From: Methylovulum sp.
Lineage (GTDB): Bacteria > Pseudomonadota > Gammaproteobacteria > Methylococcales > Methylomonadaceae
Assembly: GCA_028713595.1 (NCBI GenBank)
Contig: JAQTNZ010000211.1
Span: 1-5,486, forward strand
Direction of reading: 5' to 3'
Length of the DNA: 5,486 bases
Shown: in pieces, positions 1 to 4,950 of the stretch
Layout: the number at the start of each line of letters is the position of its first letter
Numbering within the stretch: the stretch's first letter is position 1
Notes under the pieces: generated by a model
Databases searched by the model: none
Seen by the model: only the letters and a program-made list of their open reading frames with translations
Told to the model about the DNA's origin: nothing
Made by a program: the position numbers and the translations under genes

Positions 1-1
1 A

Positions 2-457
2 CGTGATGTTTATTTGTTGAGCGCCTACAGCGAGTGTTTGCTGGACCGCCACCGCCCCGAACAAGTGGTGGCATTGGTTAAGGATGACACCCGCCCTGAT
101 GGCCTGTTGTTGCGGCTGGCTTTGGCCGAGCAGGCGTTGGGTTTAGATGTATTGCCACAACATATTGACGAACTGCAACGCCGTATGGAAGCCTACCGCC
201 TACGCGGGGAGAACATCCACCAACGGGAAGAAGCCCGCTTTGCCCTGCATCTTGCCAAGCAACCCGATAAGGCGTTACGGCTGGCCTTGCTGAACTGGCA
301 AGTGCAGCGTGAGCCGTGGGATGCCAGATTGGTTTTGGAAGCCGCCTTGGCAGCCGGCAACCCGGCGGCAGCCCAGCCCGTAGTGGCATGGTTGCGCCAA
401 GCCAAACTGGCGGATGGGCAACTGCAACCGTATATTGCCAGATTGGAGGCCCACTGA
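2..457 (+). CDS. TPR-like helical-repeat protein, C-terminal part (5' end outside window)
   Basis: The reading frame is open from the left edge (codons from base 2: R-D-V-Y-L-L-S-A-Y) to a TGA at 455-457, so only about 151 C-terminal residues are visible. The TTG at 14 is in frame but is not a convincing start, because coding similarity continues to its left. The sequence is rich in Ala and Leu with amphipathic helix pairs, for example EEARFALHLAKQPDKALRL followed by NWQVQREPWDARLVLEAAL and NPAAAQPVVAWLRQ. This pattern resembles degenerate tetratricopeptide or SEL1-type solenoids, which normally mediate protein-protein contacts. No catalytic motif is visible. Its stop overlaps the start of the HupE/UreJ-like gene by one base (TGATG), so the two are probably translated together. 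From memory, similar TPR-like proteins sit next to this kind of HupE gene in other gammaproteobacteria, which suggests a joint envelope role. The exact function is unknown. Confidence 0.8.
   Translation, partial: RDVYLLSAYSECLLDRHRPEQVVALVKDDTRPDGLLLRLALAEQALGLDVLPQHIDELQRRMEAYRLRGENIHQREEARFALHLAKQPDKALRLALLNWQVQREPWDARLVLEAALAAGNPAAAQPVVAWLRQAKLADGQLQPYIARLEAH
445..449 (+). promoter_or_regulatory. Ribosome binding site that fixes the start of the HupE/UreJ-like gene
   Basis: GGAGG lies inside the last codons of the upstream gene and ends 7 bases before the ATG at 457-459. This is near-ideal Shine-Dalgarno spacing. It selects ATG 457 over the in-frame ATG at 316, which lies deep inside the upstream gene and would destroy the signal peptide. 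Together with the TGATG stop-start overlap it indicates translational coupling. Confidence 0.85.
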
Positions 458-1581
458 TGCGTAGTGTTATCCTGATTTGGCTGGTGTTAATGGCGCTGCC
501 AGTGTGGGCGCATAAGCCCAGCGACAGTTATTTGTCGATAAACGTACAGGCACAGGCCATTAACGGGCAATGGGACATCGCCTTGCGTGACCTTAATTAT
601 GCCTTAGGCCTTGATGATAATGGCGACAGCCGGATTACTTGGGGCGAGGTGCAACAGCATCAGGCGCACATCAGCGCGTATGCCTTTGCGCATTTGGCGA
701 TCAGCACCGCCAACCACGCTTGCCGTCAGGACAAGGTAACGCTGCTGGCCGATAAGCACACGGATGGGGCGTATGCCGTGCTGAAATTTGAGGTGGTCTG
801 TCCGGTTGCCGTGCAGGTTTTGAAGTTGGATTACCAATTGTTTTTTGCGCTTGACCCTTCGCACCGGGGCTTGTTGCGCCTGGAAAACCAAGGCCAAACC
901 CAAACGGCGGTGTTAAGCCCGGAGCAACCGGTACGCGAGTTGCAGCTTGGCAAGCCATCGGATTGGCGGGCGTTTGGGGAGTTCGTCCAAGAAGGGGTCT
1001 GGCATATCTGGACAGGCTACGATCATATCCTGTTTTTAATCGGCTTGTTATTGCCCGCCGTATTATGGCGGGAGCAACGGCGCTGGCAACCGGTCAGGCG
1101 CTTTCGCACCGCGTTTGTCGAGGTCGCCAAGATAGTCACCGCCTTTACCTTGGCGCATTCAATCACCTTAACCCTAGCGACCTTGCAATGGCTTGATTTG
1201 CCCTCGCGTTGGGTGGAGTCGGCGATTGCCGCCTCAGTGCTTTTGGCGGCTTTGAACAATATTTATCCGCTGGTGCTTAAGCGTATATGGCTGGTGGCCT
1301 TTGGTTTCGGCCTGATCCATGGCCTAGGGTTTGCCAGTGCCCTGGCCGGTTTGGGCCTGCCGGGCGGCTCTTTGGCCTTGGCTTTGGTCGGCTTTAATCT
1401 GGGCGTGGAAACCGGACAGTTTGCGATAGTCAGCGTGTTTTTGCCGCTGGCGTTTTATTGGCGGCAGACCTGGTGTTACCAACGCCTGACCTTTGGCTTA
1501 GGTTCTTGGCTCATCGCCTTGGTCGCGATGTTTTGGCTGCTGGACAGGAGCTTGGATTTGGGTTGGGCGCAACTTGTTTGA
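457..1581 (+). CDS. HupE/UreJ family membrane protein with periplasmic EF-hand-like domain
   Basis: A protein of 374 residues. Residues 1-18 form a signal peptide ending in VWA, so the mature chain is predicted to begin with His19 (H-K-P-S-D-S-Y-L). Residues 19 to about 180 form a soluble, presumably periplasmic, domain. It contains a canonical EF-hand-type loop at 53-64: Asp53, Asn55, Asp57, Ile60 and Glu64 occupy the calcium-loop positions. Residues about 183-363 contain about six hydrophobic segments with the family motifs: HIWTGYDHILF (183-193), TAFTLAHS (228-235), VESAIAASV (253-261), FGLIHGLGFA (284-293) and FNLGVETGQ (313-321). HupE and UreJ proteins are linked to nickel uptake for hydrogenase and urease. 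The conserved membrane His and Asp residues fit metal transport, but no hydrogenase or urease gene is visible here, so the substrate is open. The start is set by the GGAGG at 445-449. The gene overlaps the upstream gene by one base. No clear T-tract terminator follows it directly. Confidence 0.88.
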   Translation: MRSVILIWLVLMALPVWAHKPSDSYLSINVQAQAINGQWDIALRDLNYALGLDDNGDSRITWGEVQQHQAHISAYAFAHLAISTANHACRQDKVTLLADKHTDGAYAVLKFEVVCPVAVQVLKLDYQLFFALDPSHRGLLRLENQGQTQTAVLSPEQPVRELQLGKPSDWRAFGEFVQEGVWHIWTGYDHILFLIGLLLPAVLWREQRRWQPVRRFRTAFVEVAKIVTAFTLAHSITLTLATLQWLDLPSRWVESAIAASVLLAALNNIYPLVLKRIWLVAFGFGLIHGLGFASALAGLGLPGGSLALALVGFNLGVETGQFAIVSVFLPLAFYWRQTWCYQRLTFGLGSWLIALVAMFWLLDRSLDLGWAQLV

Positions 1582-1600
1582 GTGTTTGCCCAGTCACCTT

Positions 1601-1818
1601 CACTGCCATTAAGTTAAGGGTTTGTGCCTGTATTTCAACAAGATAAAAATATAACATTCGTTCCCACACGCTGTGTGGGAATGCCGTGCCATCCGCGCTG
1701 CGGTGTGTGAGACGGGACGCGGCGCGTCCCAACTGCATTCCCACACAGCGTGTGGGAACGAGTGTGTACTTATTAACAGTCTGATTATTAATATAAATAT
1801 CTTAACTTAATGGCAGTG
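1601..1818. repeat. MITE-like element A (218 bp, terminal inverted repeats, non-coding)
   Basis: The left end is cactgccattaagttaagg (1601-1619). Its reverse complement, minus the last base, closes the element at 1801-1818. After the left end comes a sub-terminal stretch, about 1620-1645, that is nearly repeated in the neighbouring element at 1849-1875. The interior is AT-rich except for the nested core at 1658-1761. There is no ORF of substance and no transposase, so if mobile it would be non-autonomous. I do not see a convincing target-site duplication. Together with element B, described at 1830, it fills most of the 542-base gap between the HupE-like gene and rpsI. Confidence 0.7.
1658..1761. 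repeat. Core of element A: 27-bp perfect inverted repeat with hairpin arms
   Basis: The arms at 1658-1684 and 1735-1761 are perfect reverse complements. Each arm is itself a hairpin with a 9-bp stem, ttcccacac / gtgtgggaa (1661-1681 and 1738-1758). Between them is a further 7-bp stem, gggacgc / gcgtccc (1714-1730). The theme of nested ttcccac...gtgggaa hairpins closely resembles a dispersed intergenic repeat that I recall from many gammaproteobacterial genomes, including methanotrophs. No T-tract follows, so it is not an obvious terminator. The likely role is as a REP/MITE-like element or an mRNA-stabilising structure. Confidence 0.75.
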
Positions 1819-1847
1819 ACGTGCCACGTCACTGCCATTAAGTTAAG
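1801..1847. repeat. 47-base near-perfect palindrome at the junction of elements A and B
   Basis: A 23-base arm at 1801-1823 is the exact reverse complement of 1825-1847, around a single central base at 1824. It arises because the right end of element A and the left end of element B face each other across the 11-base spacer acgtgccacgt (1819-1829). It could extrude as a cruciform or fold as a long RNA hairpin. No T-tract follows on either strand, so a terminator role is not supported. Confidence 0.85.
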
Positions 1848-2033
1848 GAATTGTGCCTATAATTTCAACAAGATAGGATTAACCGTTCGCCCTGAGCTGG
1901 TCGAAGGGTGGGCGGTTAATCCGGTCATGGTTCGACAGGCTCACCACGAACGGATTAACTTATTACGACCTTAACGCAATAGCATTTTCTATGTTATTGA
2001 ATAAAAATAGTATTCCTTAACTTAATAGCAGTG
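1830..2033. repeat. MITE-like element B (204 bp), same termini as element A, different core
   Basis: The left end cactgccattaagttaagg (1830-1848) is identical to the left end of element A. The right end at 2015-2033 is its reverse complement with one mismatch (18 of 19). The next about 27 bases (to 1875, ending atttcaacaagata) match element A apart from a few changes. The right sub-terminal part is AT-rich, as in A. The interior holds an unrelated inverted repeat (1876-1953). It has no coding potential. The outermost ends, 1601-1619 and 2015-2033, also form an inverted pair, so A plus B could be read as one compound unit. Confidence 0.7.
1876..1953. repeat. Core of element B: REP-like imperfect inverted repeat
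   Basis: The segments 1883-1905 and 1931-1953 are imperfect reverse complements (18 of 23), with conserved blocks ccgttcg, tgagc and tcgaa. In addition, ggattaaccg (1876-1885) pairs perfectly with cggttaatcc (1913-1922), so two alternative foldings compete. The motif family (gttcg...tgagc...gtcgaa with ggttcgacaggctcaccacg) is one I recognise as a widely dispersed bacterial intergenic repeat. Its function is not established here. Confidence 0.7.
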
Positions 2034-2062
2034 AACCACCCACCCTACAACCCCCCGCCCAT

Positions 2063-2098
2063 AAAAAAGGCCGCATTATCGTAGATAATGCGGCCTTT
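2063..2098 (-). terminator. Rho-independent terminator of the rplM-rpsI operon
   Basis: A perfect 12-bp stem, ggccgcattatc (2069-2080) with gataatgcggcc (2084-2095), has a 3-base loop. Flanking A and T bases extend it to 15 bp. Read on the minus strand it is followed by six T residues (2068-2063). It starts 25 bases after the rpsI stop codon. On the plus strand only three T residues follow, so it may also weakly stop transcripts arriving from the HupE-like gene. Confidence 0.92.
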
Positions 2099-2123
2099 GC
2101 CGTTATCTTGGGTTGAGGCAAGA

Positions 2124-2516
2124 TTAACGTTTTGAGTACTGTGGACGTTTTCTCGCTTTATGCAAGCCGACTTTCTTACGTTCAACAATACGCGAATCGC
2201 GGGTCACATAACCTGCTTTGCGTAATGCGGGGCGTAACGTTTCATCGTATACCATCAAGGCGCGTGTCAAACCTTGACGGATGGCGCCTGCTTGGCCTGA
2301 TGGGCCACCGCCTTTAACCACCACGTTGACATCAAAATTGCCGACCATATCAACACATTCTAAAGGTTGACGGGATACCATCTGGTCGGTTTTGCGGCCA
2401 AAATACTCTTCAATCGCCTTGGCGTTGATAGTGATTTTTCCGGTGCCTTTGGTTGCGTAAACGCGCGCTACGGCACTTTTACGACGACCTGTTCCGTAAT
2501 ACTGAGCTGCTGCCAT
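2124..2516 (-). CDS. rpsI: 30S ribosomal protein uS9 (S9)
   Basis: A complete protein of 130 residues, the normal bacterial length. It is a component of the small ribosomal subunit head. The N-terminal [13 protein letters not shown] segment (6-18), the S9 signature around [19 protein letters not shown] (69-87) and the basic C-terminal tail ending Q-Y-S-K-R are all present. In the known structure that tail reaches the P site and contacts tRNA. The start ATG at 2516 is preceded by a partial Shine-Dalgarno (AAGCGAG, 6 bases upstream). It begins 11 bases after the stop of rplM, so the two are cotranscribed. A strong terminator follows at 2063-2098. Nothing is unusual about it. Confidence 0.98.
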   Translation of the reverse strand: MAAAQYYGTGRRKSAVARVYATKGTGKITINAKAIEEYFGRKTDQMVSRQPLECVDMVGNFDVNVVVKGGGPSGQAGAIRQGLTRALMVYDETLRPALRKAGYVTRDSRIVERKKVGLHKARKRPQYSKR

Positions 2517-2527
2517 AGTCTACTCGC

Positions 2528-2956
2528 TTATAATTCTAAAACTTTTGGCTGTTGGGCCTGATGATCGTGTTCCGGGCCTGCGTAAACTTTAAGTTTTTTG
2601 AACATGGCGCGGCCTAATGGATTCTTAGGTAACATGCCTTTGACAGCAGTCGTAAGAATGCGGTCTGGGAAGGTTTTTCTCAACTTACCTAAGCTAACGG
2701 TCTTAAGATTGCCGATATAGCCTGTATGATGCTGATACAGTTTATCTTTTTCTTTAGTTCCGGTAACGCCTATCTTTTCGACATTGACGACGATGATGTA
2801 ATCGCCAGTATCGACATGGGGCGTGAATTCTGGTTTATGTTTGCCGCGAAGACGACGTGCAATCTCAGAAGCAAGGCGACCGAGCGTCTTTCCTTCTGCA
2901 TCAACCACGTACCAATCGCGCTTTACTTCTGCTGGTTTTGCACTGAATGTTTTCAT
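2528..2956 (-). CDS. rplM: 50S ribosomal protein uL13 (L13)
   Basis: A complete protein of 142 residues, the same length as in other gammaproteobacteria. It is an early-assembling protein of the large ribosomal subunit. The N-terminal block [16 protein letters not shown] (14-29), the central H-V-D-T-G-D-Y (47-53) and the L13 signature region [12 protein letters not shown] (105-116) are all typical. It is the first gene of the rplM-rpsI operon, with a candidate promoter at 2999-3027 giving a leader of about 35 bases. In E. coli this operon is repressed by L13 itself. Whether that holds here cannot be judged from the short leader. The Shine-Dalgarno before ATG 2956 is weak, which is compatible with translational control. 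Confidence 0.98.
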   Translation of the reverse strand: MKTFSAKPAEVKRDWYVVDAEGKTLGRLASEIARRLRGKHKPEFTPHVDTGDYIIVVNVEKIGVTGTKEKDKLYQHHTGYIGNLKTVSLGKLRKTFPDRILTTAVKGMLPKNPLGRAMFKKLKVYAGPEHDHQAQQPKVLEL

Positions 2957-2998
2957 CGTTACTTAGTCTTTCTGTAAAGCCTCAATAAAAGACTGCCA

Positions 2999-3027
2999 AT
3001 TTTACTGGAGATTACGGGTATTTACAA
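2999..3027 (-). promoter_or_regulatory. Candidate sigma70 promoter of rplM-rpsI
   Basis: On the minus strand, TTGTAA (3027-3022; 4 of 6 to TTGACA) and TAAAAT (3004-2999; 5 of 6 to TATAAT) are separated by exactly 17 bases. The predicted start is near 2991-2993, giving a leader of about 35 bases before ATG 2956. An AT-rich tract with seven T residues on the plus strand lies just upstream (about 3030-3044) and could act as an UP element, as expected for a ribosomal protein operon. This is a motif-based prediction only. Confidence 0.6.
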
Positions 3028-3058
3028 TGTTTTTTTATAAATAACTGCTGTTACGCAG

Positions 3059-3305
3059 ATGAGTCGCTACCGCGAAGTTTTTTAATCGGGTTCTCGCACC
3101 CGAAGGCGAGATACTTTCTTTTGCTCCGCCAAAAGAAAGTGTCCAAAGAAAAGGCGGCCCGGTTGCCGCTTCTTCCTGCGCTCCTCGGTTTTGTCGGGGG
3201 TCGGCAGAGCGGGCTTCCTGCCCGCCTGCCGCCGCGCGGCATCCTTGCCGCGCCCCTTCGGGCCTATCCCGACAAAACCTGCGGTGCTCGGCGCGGCAAA
3301 CGGGA
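3059..3305. repeat. GC-rich dispersed intergenic repeat, with 49-base copy 1 at its left end
   Basis: The segment 3059-3107 is repeated at 4804-4852 with 45 of 49 identities. It continues into a GC-rich body with many inverted repeats: tcgggt / acccga (3086-3103), actttctttt / aaaagaaagt (3113-3140, perfect 10 bp), ggttttgtcggg (3187-3198) with cccgacaaaacc (3268-3279), gcgggc / gcccgc (3209-3225) and cgcggc / gccgcg (3235-3252). The pattern actttctttt...aaaagaaagt, then aaagaaaaggcggcccggttgc, then ctgcgctcctcgg, and later gcggtgctcggcgcggc, is one I recognise as a common dispersed repeat of proteobacterial genomes. It often produces spurious small ORFs. With the promoter and terminator it accounts for most of the 421-base gap between rplM and ntrX. 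Confidence 0.75.
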
Positions 3306-3306
3306 G

Positions 3307-3332
3307 TAAAATAACGCCACTGTGTGGCGTTA
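3307..3332 (-). terminator. Probable rho-independent terminator after ntrX
   Basis: A perfect 9-bp stem, taacgccac (3312-3320) with gtggcgtta (3324-3332), has a 3-base loop. On the minus strand the stem is followed by TTTTA, giving a short T-rich tail. It lies 45 bases after the ntrX stop. The T-tract is short, so termination may be incomplete. Confidence 0.6.
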
Positions 3333-3377
3333 AATTATAAATAAAGTGTTTGGCCGAGGGTCGCCACCCCCTTTTTC

Positions 3378-4742
3378 CTAAAGCTTGATGTTTAGGGAAT
3401 GCAGTTTGCGGTAGAGGTGGGTGCGTTCCATGCCCACGGCGGCGGAGAGCTTGGCGACGCTGCCGCCGGTGCGCTCAAAATGGTACTCCAGATAAGCTTT
3501 CTCAAAATGGTCGCGGGCCTCTTTCAGGGGCAGGTTGAAAAAATCCGGCACGGACGCGCCGCCGCCCATTTCGCCCATGACCGTGCCTAGGGCGGATTTG
3601 ACCTCGTCCAGTTCAATATCTTCACCCACGCCCAAAATCATCAGCCGTTGCACCAGGTTTTTCAGCTCCCGCACATTGCCGCGCCAGCCGTAGTTGCGCA
3701 AAAAGTTTTGCGCCGCCATCGAGAAGCGCCGGAAGGCCAGTTTGTCCTGATTGACAAAATAATCGACATAAAAGCCCAGCAACGCCGGTACGTCCTCGCT
3801 ATGGCTGCGTAGCGGCGGGATTTCCATCGTGACTTCATTGAGCAAATAGTACAAATCTTGCCGGAAACGCCCCGATTTGACTTCCTCGTCCAAACTGATG
3901 CGGGTGGAGGCGGCCACGCGGACATCCACGCGCACCGCCTCGCTGCCGCCGACCCGCAAAAATGAGCTGGATTCCAAGGCGCTGAGCAGGCGCAACTGGG
4001 TTTCCTTGTCCATGCCGGCGATTTCGCCTAGGAACAAGGTGCCTTTATGGGCGCGTTCCAATAGCCCCGGATAGATTTTACCGGCGCATTCTTTGCCAAA
4101 AAATTCGACCGCCGAGTTTTCCGGTGAGATGCTGCCGACCGCCACGTCAATAAACGGGCCGTCCCGATGCAGGCCATTATTGTGCAGGAAACGGGCATAC
4201 AGCTCCTTACCCACGCCCGCTTCGCCGACAAACAGCACCCGCGCCTCATGTTGCGCCAAGCGTTTGAGCTGGTCTTTGGTGCGGGCCACCGCCGCGCTTT
4301 TGCCGACCGGTTCAATGTCAACGGCTGGGGTTTGCCGATGCCCTGCGCTTTCGCATTGCAGATAACCGGCTTCCAAAGCCCGTTCGACAATCAGCAGCAG
4401 TTTCGCCATCGACAGCGGCTTTTCCAGATAGTCGTAAGCGCCCAGACGGGTGGCTTCCACCGCCGATTCCACCGAGCCGTGCCCTGACATCATCACCACC
4501 GGACAGGTCAGGGTGTCTTCCGCCACCCATTCTTTAAGCAGGGTGATCCCGTCGGTGTCGGGCATCCAGATATCAAGCAGGATCAGGTTGGGGTTGGTGG
4601 CGGTTTTCAATTGCCGGGCGGTGGCGGCGTTTTCCGCCATCGTCACCTCGTAGCCTTCATCTTCAAGGATTTCGCTGATGAGGCGGCGAATATCCGGTTC
4701 GTCATCGACGACCAATAAGCGGGGGGTATGTATGTCCATCAT
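3378..4742 (-). CDS. ntrX: NtrX-type response regulator with a degenerate AAA+ domain
   Basis: A complete protein of 454 residues. Receiver domain, about 7-122: acidic pocket Asp13/Asp14, phosphoacceptor Asp57 (L-L-D-I-W-M-P), Ser86 and Lys108 are all present, so phosphorylation by NtrY is expected. AAA+ domain, about 146-375: Walker A G-E-A-G-V-G-K-E (173-180) is intact. The GAFTGA loop that contacts sigma54 is absent (region 214-231 reads F-F-G-K-E-C-A-G-K-I-Y-P-G). Walker B reads G-T-L-F-L-G-E (234-240), with Gly239 where Asp is usual. FRQDLYYLLN (293-302) keeps Arg294 but has Leu300 where the usual FREDLYYRLN has Arg. C-terminal Fis-type helix-turn-helix, about 408-454, ends with the NtrX-typical E-R-T-H-L-Y-R-K-L. 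It is likely a DNA-binding regulator that does not use sigma54. ATG 4742 and ATG 4739 are both possible starts; the AAGAAG at 4746-4751 is better spaced for 4739. The stop is TAG. The NtrY gene lies upstream on the same strand. Confidence 0.93.
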   Translation of the reverse strand: MMDIHTPRLLVVDDEPDIRRLISEILEDEGYEVTMAENAATARQLKTATNPNLILLDIWMPDTDGITLLKEWVAEDTLTCPVVMMSGHGSVESAVEATRLGAYDYLEKPLSMAKLLLIVERALEAGYLQCESAGHRQTPAVDIEPVGKSAAVARTKDQLKRLAQHEARVLFVGEAGVGKELYARFLHNNGLHRDGPFIDVAVGSISPENSAVEFFGKECAGKIYPGLLERAHKGTLFLGEIAGMDKETQLRLLSALESSSFLRVGGSEAVRVDVRVAASTRISLDEEVKSGRFRQDLYYLLNEVTMEIPPLRSHSEDVPALLGFYVDYFVNQDKLAFRRFSMAAQNFLRNYGWRGNVRELKNLVQRLMILGVGEDIELDEVKSALGTVMGEMGGGASVPDFFNLPLKEARDHFEKAYLEYHFERTGGSVAKLSAAVGMERTHLYRKLHSLNIKL

Positions 4743-4803
4743 GATCTTCTTTTTAAAACCTGCTGTTACACAGGCGTTTTCTGTTGATTAAAACAATCAA
4801 TTA

Positions 4804-4852
4804 ATGAGTCGCTACCGCGACACTCTTTAATCGGGTTCTCGCACCCGAAGGC
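4804..4852. repeat. 49-base direct repeat, copy 2, between ntrY and ntrX
   Basis: Same length and orientation as 3059-3107, with four mismatches, all within bases 18-22 of the unit. Both copies contain the hairpin tcgggt-tctcgc-acccga (here 4831-4848). To the left, ctgctgttacacag (4760-4773) matches 3045-3058 at 13 of 14 bases, but is separated from the unit by 30 extra bases here, so the shared sequence probably extends further with an indel. After 4852 the two copies diverge at once. Confidence 0.85.
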
Positions 4853-4894
4853 CAGGTACACCCTAAAACTCATCCTTCAAGTTTTTAGTGGGAG

Positions 4895-4942
4895 GGAGCG
4901 CGGGCATCTTGCCCGCAAGGGCGGGCAAGATGCCCGCGCTCC
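4895..4942. repeat. 22-bp perfect inverted repeat between ntrY and ntrX
   Basis: The arms 4895-4916 and 4921-4942 are exact reverse complements around the loop aagg. The unit ggagcgcgggcatcttgccc is one I recognise as a common dispersed bacterial repeat. It begins 8 bases after the ntrY stop codon. On the minus strand the T-run lies before the hairpin and none follows, so it is not a standard terminator. In the ntrY-ntrX transcript it could stabilise the upstream message or reduce expression of ntrX. Confidence 0.85.
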
Positions 4943-4950
4943 AAAAAAGG

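Noticed and set aside
316..456. N-terminal extension of the HupE-like gene to the in-frame ATG at 316
   Set aside because: It would overlap the upstream gene by over 140 bases and bury the signal peptide. ATG 457 has GGAGG at correct spacing and begins a classic signal sequence.
1511..1744. Minus-strand ORF overlapping the end of the HupE-like gene and element A
   Set aside because: It runs antisense through the HupE coding end and into the repeat hairpins. No family similarity or start signal is visible.
1601..2033. CRISPR array or attachment site
   Set aside because: There are only two copies of the shared ends, in inverted as well as direct orientation, with no regular spacers, no cas genes and no integrase nearby.
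2517..2527. Separate promoter for rpsI
   Set aside because: The gap to rplM is only 11 bases and I saw no promoter motif in the adjoining rplM coding end. Cotranscription is the simpler reading.
3121..3309. Small plus-strand ORF (62 residues) starting at 3121
   Set aside because: It lies entirely within the GC-rich dispersed repeat, with low-complexity Ala/Arg/Pro/Leu composition and no ribosome binding site. Such ORFs are typical by-products of this repeat.
3378..4742. Calling the regulator NtrC, or a pseudogene because of the motif losses
   Set aside because: The C-terminal E-R-T-H-L-Y-R-K-L and the adjacent NtrY kinase point to NtrX. The frame is full length with intact receiver and DNA-binding parts, so decay is not evident.
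4895..4942. Terminator between ntrY and ntrX
   Set aside because: The stem is strong, but on the minus strand the T-run comes before the hairpin and none follows it. It was kept as a repeat only.
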